Below the pieces are notes generated by a model. That model was given only the letters and a program-made list of their open reading frames with translations. It was not told the DNA's origin and did not search any database. Below, one piece after another: positions 63,431 to 64,000 of a stretch of DNA of 64,000 bases. The stretch covers positions 621,337 to 685,336 of the forward strand of contig NW_025064880.1 in the NCBI RefSeq assembly GCF_019112545.1. Reading direction: 5' to 3'. The position numbers were made by a program, and so were the translations under genes. Origin of the DNA: Guyanagaster necrorhizus (taxonomy: Eukaryota > Basidiomycota > Agaricomycetes > Agaricales > Physalacriaceae). Positions within the stretch are counted from its first letter, which is position 1; each line of letters begins with the position of its first letter.

Positions 63431-64000
63431 TTAATCTTCGTCCTCGTCCGCCTCATCATCAGCGCCAACAGATGCACCTCTGGCCAACCCCGCGCTGATT
63501 GCTTCAATCTCATCCAGGTCCCGCTCCAAATCCACTGGCTCGCATCCCTCTTCCACAATGCCCACACCGCCAGTGGAGTTCGTAAGGACATCCCTCAACC
63601 TTCCAACTTCGCTCCTCAGATGCCTAATTTCCTCATCCCTCCTCTCGACTCGCCCTTTTAACTGCCTGATAAAGTCATTACCACATATTAGCAATTGCAG
63701 CTTGCTCACGCCCTTATTGGGGCCTTCTCCACCAGCTTTAGGAGGTCCCCGCGGGGGTAAGGCACCTGGAAGCAAAGGTTCGTCTAGTGGGTATTTGTCG
63801 TCTGATGGAAGGGGTATCGGCGGCAGCAAGCCACGCAGGTCATCAAAGGTGGTCTTCAGGGAGTCTCGACGTTTCTGCTCAGCGGCCTTGTGTGACGTTT
63901 TACGAACCTGAATAACAGGAGCGGCACTTTTCACGGAGGAAGATGAAGCAGGCCCTGAAGTAGAACCAGCTGGTGAAAGCTTGAGAAAAGTGAGGTCAAA
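63431..64000 (-). CDS. bHLH transcription factor, 5' part off window
   Basis: The frame is open from base 64000 down to a stop at 63431, so the N-terminus lies outside the window. The basic region RKTSHKAAEQKRRDSLKTTF contains the H-E-R DNA contacts in the form H..AEQKRR, typical for E-box binders. Helix 1 runs to DLRGLLPP; a ~40-residue Pro/Gly-rich loop is followed by helix 2 (GVSKLQLLICGNDFIRQLKG), and an extension RRDEEIRHLRSEVGRLRDVL looks like a short leucine zipper. The acidic tail ends GADDEADEDED. The long loop is characteristic of fungal bHLH factors. Target genes unknown. Confidence 0.9.
   Translation of the reverse strand, partial: FDLTFLKLSPAGSTSGPASSSSVKSAAPVIQVRKTSHKAAEQKRRDSLKTTFDDLRGLLPPIPLPSDDKYPLDEPLLPGALPPRGPPKAGGEGPNKGVSKLQLLICGNDFIRQLKGRVERRDEEIRHLRSEVGRLRDVLTNSTGGVGIVEEGCEPVDLERDLDEIEAISAGLARGASVGADDEADEDED

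Overview
This window is nuclear DNA of a filamentous basidiomycete, most likely an Agaricomycete. Genes lie on both strands and are densely interrupted by roughly 45-60 nt spliceosomal introns with fungal-type splice sites. Intergenic distances are short, and the proteins are typical fungal housekeeping products. Exon structures were built by hand from splice signals, reading-frame continuity and remembered family motifs. No alignment or RNA evidence was available.

Left part (1-17 kb): a 5'-complete RhoGEF runs off the left edge (-), next to a small METTL21-type methyltransferase (+). About 3.6 kb without a convincing gene follows. Then come an EF-hand-like small protein (-) divergent from the spliceosomal DEAD-box helicase PRP28 (+), a HAL4-type Ser/Thr kinase (+), an unresolved membrane-protein locus (-), the ER-quality-control lectin OS-9/Yos9 (-) and a four-AT-hook protein (+).

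Centre (17-38.8 kb): three contiguous genes encode kynurenine formamidase, kynurenine 3-monooxygenase and kynureninase, i.e. successive steps of tryptophan-to-NAD synthesis. They are followed by PMP3, eIF2B-epsilon, an Ala/Glu-rich acidic protein, the rRNA methyltransferase NOP2, a FUN14-family mitochondrial protein divergent from a voltage-gated proton channel, a tetraspan (MARVEL-like) protein and the vacuolar M28 membrane protease PFF1.

Right part (38.9-64 kb): a second tetraspan protein, a 1224-residue HEAT-repeat PPP4R1-like protein, aspartate aminotransferase, an AN1 zinc-finger protein, a Sso1-type plasma-membrane syntaxin, argininosuccinate lyase and a third tetraspan protein. Next is an apparent in-frame fusion of an ESCRT-associated IST1 domain with a RabGAP-type TBC domain. 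The window ends with GPI15/PIG-H divergent from ALG3, a Fe(II)/2-oxoglutarate prolyl-4-hydroxylase-like protein and a bHLH factor running off the right edge.

The most interesting signals are the IST1-TBC fusion with an apparently catalytically degenerate TBC core, the physically linked kynurenine-pathway trio, and at least seven introns that can only be joined in frame with a GC donor (GC-AG introns), an unusually high share of about 136 modelled introns.
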